24,817 bases of DNA, taken from the NCBI GenBank assembly GCA_037176905.1, contig JBBBWG010007792.1, forward strand, positions 1 through 24,817, given 5' to 3'. This document shows, one piece after another, positions 23,101-24,817 of this stretch; the first letter of the stretch is position 1, and every line of letters begins with the position of its first letter. A model generated the notes under the pieces. It was given only the letters and a program-made list of their open reading frames with translations, did no database searches and was not told the origin of the DNA. The position numbers and the translations under genes were made by a program. Source of the DNA: Azolla pinnata. Its lineage: Eukaryota; Streptophyta; Polypodiopsida; Salviniales; Salviniaceae.

Positions 23101-23750
23101 TATTAATTGCACAATCATGTCAACATTGATGCCTAGAAACACATACCGTCTCTCCATCAATGACAGTCGCAGCACCACTTGCTTGTCTGCCAATGACCCC
23201 TGTCTCTACAATTATCTACACAATAAGAAGAAAACGAAGAAGAAGAAGAAGAAGAAGAAGGCAGATAAAAGTCAAAAACATCTTACTATATCTCCTTTTC
23301 TTTCAACGAGCATTGAATTACATACGGTAACAAAAGGAAGGAAAGACAAAGAATCATTTTCCCTTACTTCAATAATCATAATTGTAAAGAATAAAGATGG
23401 ACAGTGAGGAAAGCAGGCACCTCTCGATTTCCGAAAGGTATCGAGACGGAGATAGGCTGAAGCAAATGGTCAGTTGTAGGCTTTTCTGAACTATCTGTAA
23501 TCAGCGCAGAAATCCTCGAAGAAGATGAACCGGAAGCTGCTTTCCCTGCTGGCAATGCCAGCAATGCTGCTTCTGCCTCTTTGGTGGATCTTCCCAGAAG
23601 AAACGAAGAGAAGCTCGGCGTCGAAGATGGACGGGGGAAGAAGAAGGGAGAATAGGGAAAGCATGATGGCGACGATGATGACAATAATGAGCGGGAAGAA
23701 GAATTGGTTGTGAATGAGAGAGGAGACCGCCAGGTACTGGGGATCAACAT
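14107..23750 (-). CDS. PNP1: Plastid-type polynucleotide phosphorylase, 24 exons
   Basis: PNPase is a phosphorolytic 3'-5' exoribonuclease and polymerase that trims and degrades chloroplast RNA. Exons in gene order: 23750-23421, 23215-23147, 22008-21902, 21818-21776, 20823-20740, 20251-20187, 19600-19444, 18875-18819, 18749-18636, 18379-18134, 18010-17936, 17655-17542, 17172-17083, 16288-16110, 16025-15842, 15666-15619, 15545-15473, 15297-15224, 15154-15047, 14976-14882, 14762-14699, 14612-14559, 14456-14415, 14331-14107 (stop TAG). They join in phase to 898 residues (Arabidopsis plastid PNPase is about 920). Residues 1-95 are Ser-rich and almost free of acidic residues, like a transit peptide. 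RNase PH core 1 starts at VSIPFGNRE and includes [10 protein letters not shown] and [11 protein letters not shown] helical linker follows (about 290-425). Core 2 has RSDGRG, RREIGHG (536-542), [12 protein letters not shown] (573-584) and ED-x3-DMD (Asp630, Asp636), so catalytic residues are intact. The KH loop is GSGG at 714-717. The S1 domain includes APGREGLCHISE, and a Lys/Glu-rich tail ends the protein. [13 protein letters not shown] and KLSKYAP match the plastid rather than the mitochondrial form. Confidence 0.95.
23237..23262. repeat. Short GAA microsatellite in PNPase intron 1
   Basis: This is an (AAG)n run on the plus strand, read as (TTC)n on the PNPase sense strand, about 20 bp upstream of the acceptor of exon 2. 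It may simply lengthen the polypyrimidine tract of the 205-nt first intron (23216-23420). Confidence 0.8.
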
Positions 23751-23755
23751 CTCCC

Positions 23756-23999
23756 AGTTCCTCTTCCTTCTCCTTCTCCTTCTCCTTCTCCTTCTCCTCC
23801 TTCTCCTTCTCCTTCTCCTTCTCCTTCTCCTTCTTCTTCTTCTTGCTTCTTGCTTCTTCTTCTCCTCCTCCTTCTTCTTCTCCTCCTCCTTCTCCTTCTC
23901 CTTCTTGCTTCTTCTTCTCCTTCTTCTCTTTCTTCTCCTTCTTCTTGCTTCTTCTTGCTTCTTCTTGCTTCTTCTGTTCCTGCTGCTGCTTCTGCTTCT
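23756..23999. repeat. Compound CTT/CTC triplet and hexamer tract upstream of PNPase start
   Basis: On the plus strand this is nearly pure pyrimidine: (CTTCTC)n hexamers at about 23760-23830, then TTC runs broken by TTGCTTC and CTCCTCC, then TTCTTGC units near 23940-23975. On the PNPase sense strand it is purine-only (GAA/GAG/AAG). It begins within 10 bp of the chosen start codon at 23750, so part or all may be leader sequence. All frames across it stay open because the triplets contain no stop codon, which explains the long Leu-, Ser- or Arg-rich frames on both strands. Confidence 0.9.
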
Positions 24000-24040
24000 T
24001 TTCACTGTTCAAAGGCTTTGGCTCAACTGTTCGCTCCTCT

Positions 24041-24087
24041 CTTCTTCTTCTTCTTCTTCTTCTTCTTCTTCTTCTTCTTCTTCTTCT

Positions 24088-24139
<52 letters not shown>

Positions 24140-24141
24140 CA
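24041..24141. repeat. TTC microsatellite followed by TGC microsatellite
   Basis: About 17 perfect TTC triplets (24042-24092) pass directly into about eight TGC triplets (24093-24118). A degenerate TTGCTG section then ends at CTGCTGCAG. The two arrays abut without a spacer, which fits a point mutation followed by separate expansion. They lie about 290-390 bp upstream of the PNPase start codon. Confidence 0.93.
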
Positions 24142-24344
24142 GTTTCCTTCGAAGGTTTTAGCTCAAACTCTGCGGAAATGGATAAAATGGAAGGATTTTG
24201 CAAATTCTCGAGAATACCCTCGCAAAGTTGGGGATAACTACAAAACTGCCCTTGCAGCAACTTAAATCAATCCTTCATCAGAAATCCTATCAAAATCACA
24301 CCTGCTTTCTTTTGCACTGTTACTTAAAGACTGTGTTACACTGA
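24142..24344. other. Distal PNPase upstream sequence; no gene seen
   Basis: This is unique-looking sequence between the triplet arrays and the telomere-like block. On the minus strand a frame begins at 24260 and runs through the TGC/TTC arrays (poly-Ala and poly-Glu) to a stop at 24009, in the same reading phase as PNPase exon 1. It would be an upstream ORF if transcription starts beyond it. The transcription start cannot be placed. Confidence 0.35.
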
Positions 24345-24485
24345 ACGTTTAGGGCTTAGGGTTTAGGGTTTAGGGTTTAGGATTTAGGGTTTGGGGTTTG
24401 GGGTTTAGGATTTAGGGTTTGGTGTTTGGGGTTTAGGGTTTAGAGTTTAGAGTTTAAGGTTTAGGGTTTAGGGTTTGGGTGGGGG
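24345..24485 (+). repeat. Interstitial plant-type telomeric repeat block
   Basis: About 18-20 degenerate heptamers of the TTTAGGG type lie head to tail on the plus strand. Variants include TTTAGGA, TTTGGGG, TTTAGAG, TTTAAGG and TTTGGTG. The longest perfect stretch is three to four units, near 24360-24380. TTTAGGG is the usual land-plant telomere unit. Read on the PNPase sense strand it gives AAACCCTAA, the plant telo-box motif. The degeneracy argues for an old internal block rather than a live chromosome end. Confidence 0.93.
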
Positions 24486-24500
24486 TTAATTAGGGTAGGC

Positions 24501-24526
24501 TTGTTGTTGTTGTTGTTGTCGACAAC
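24501..24526. repeat. TTG microsatellite ending in a 12-bp palindrome
   Basis: Six TTG triplets run into GTTGTCGACAAC (24515-24526), a perfect inverted repeat around a SalI-like GTCGAC core. It is too short for a strong function call. Confidence 0.7.
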
Positions 24527-24671
24527 GTGTCTGTCAGGTTCCCTGACATAGAGAGTCGAGAAAGACTATTGATGAGCCACATCTCGAGAACTGCAGGGAG
24601 ATTGCGAGCGCTGAAACCCCTCCCTCATGTGTATCCTACCATCGTATGTTGTGCTGAAGCAGATGTCGTTT

Positions 24672-24756
24672 GGGATGCAGTTTAAAAATTTGCGAGAAAC
24701 TCATATTGCCCCGTTCGGGATGCAGTTTAATAAATTGCGAGAAACTCATATTGCCC
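24672..24756. repeat. 45-bp tandem duplication near the right edge
   Basis: GGGATGCAGTTTAA, TTGCGAGAAACTCATATTGC and a final CC occur twice in the same order, starting at 24672 and 24717, with differences only in the A/T run after TTTAA. The first copy ends in a CCGTTC linker. The flanks (24527-24671 and 24757-24817) show no recognisable gene. Confidence 0.92.
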
Positions 24757-24817
24757 AGGCTAGCTGACAAGGCTCATTTCCTTGTATCGTAAAAGATTTC
24801 AGCACGAACTCTTTTCC

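Noticed and set aside
23704..24265. Plus-strand Leu/Ser-rich frames across the triplet tracts
   Set aside because: These are open only because TTC, CTC and TGC arrays contain no stop codons; the strand carrying PNPase explains the locus.
1..24817. A novel multi-gene system linking the three genes
   Set aside because: The genes are standard plant housekeeping genes with unrelated roles and separate promoters; nothing in the sequence links them beyond adjacency.

Overview
This window is ordinary nuclear DNA of a photosynthetic land plant. Three things point there. All three protein-coding genes are cut by many short GT-AG introns. One gene encodes the plastid type of polynucleotide phosphorylase behind a Ser-rich presequence. 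A block of degenerate TTTAGGG, the plant telomere unit, lies at the right end. Compact introns (mostly 70-300 nt) and protein divergence from familiar angiosperm versions suggest a bryophyte, lycophyte or fern rather than a flowering plant, but that is inference. I found no viral, prokaryotic, CRISPR, tRNA, rRNA or recognisable transposon content.

Layout, left to right. 1-545 is a composite minisatellite of TTC tracts and CATAGC hexamers. 546-1015 is C/T-rich leader or promoter DNA. 1016-6406 (+) is a 16-exon SAC-domain phosphoinositide phosphatase of the plant SAC2-SAC5 type, modelled at 833 aa. 6407-7674 is its 3' flank. 7675-8740 holds two AT-rich tandem-repeat families, followed by a TTC microsatellite at 8822-8932. 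8963-12603 (+) is a 13-exon MCM10 replication factor, modelled at 456 aa, with a TACA-rich repeat in intron 2. 12604-14106 is the shared 3' space of two convergent genes. 14107-23750 (-) is a 24-exon plastid polynucleotide phosphorylase, modelled at 898 aa. Beyond its start are long TTC/TGC triplet tracts, an interstitial telomeric block and a 45-bp tandem duplication.

The exon models were built by hand. Reading phase closes across every junction and the joined proteins run collinear with their families, so the three gene calls are strong. UTR ends, the MCM10 last exon and the PNPase start codon are less certain. The three genes do unrelated jobs (endomembrane lipid signalling, nuclear DNA replication, plastid RNA decay), and nothing suggests that they form a functional system.

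The most notable features are structural. All three start codons lie close to long pyrimidine/purine triplet tracts. SAC intron 3 appears to be a rare GC-AG intron. MCM10 has a phase-symmetric 84-nt second exon that could be skipped in frame. The plant-telomere-like block lies about 600 bp upstream of the PNPase start.
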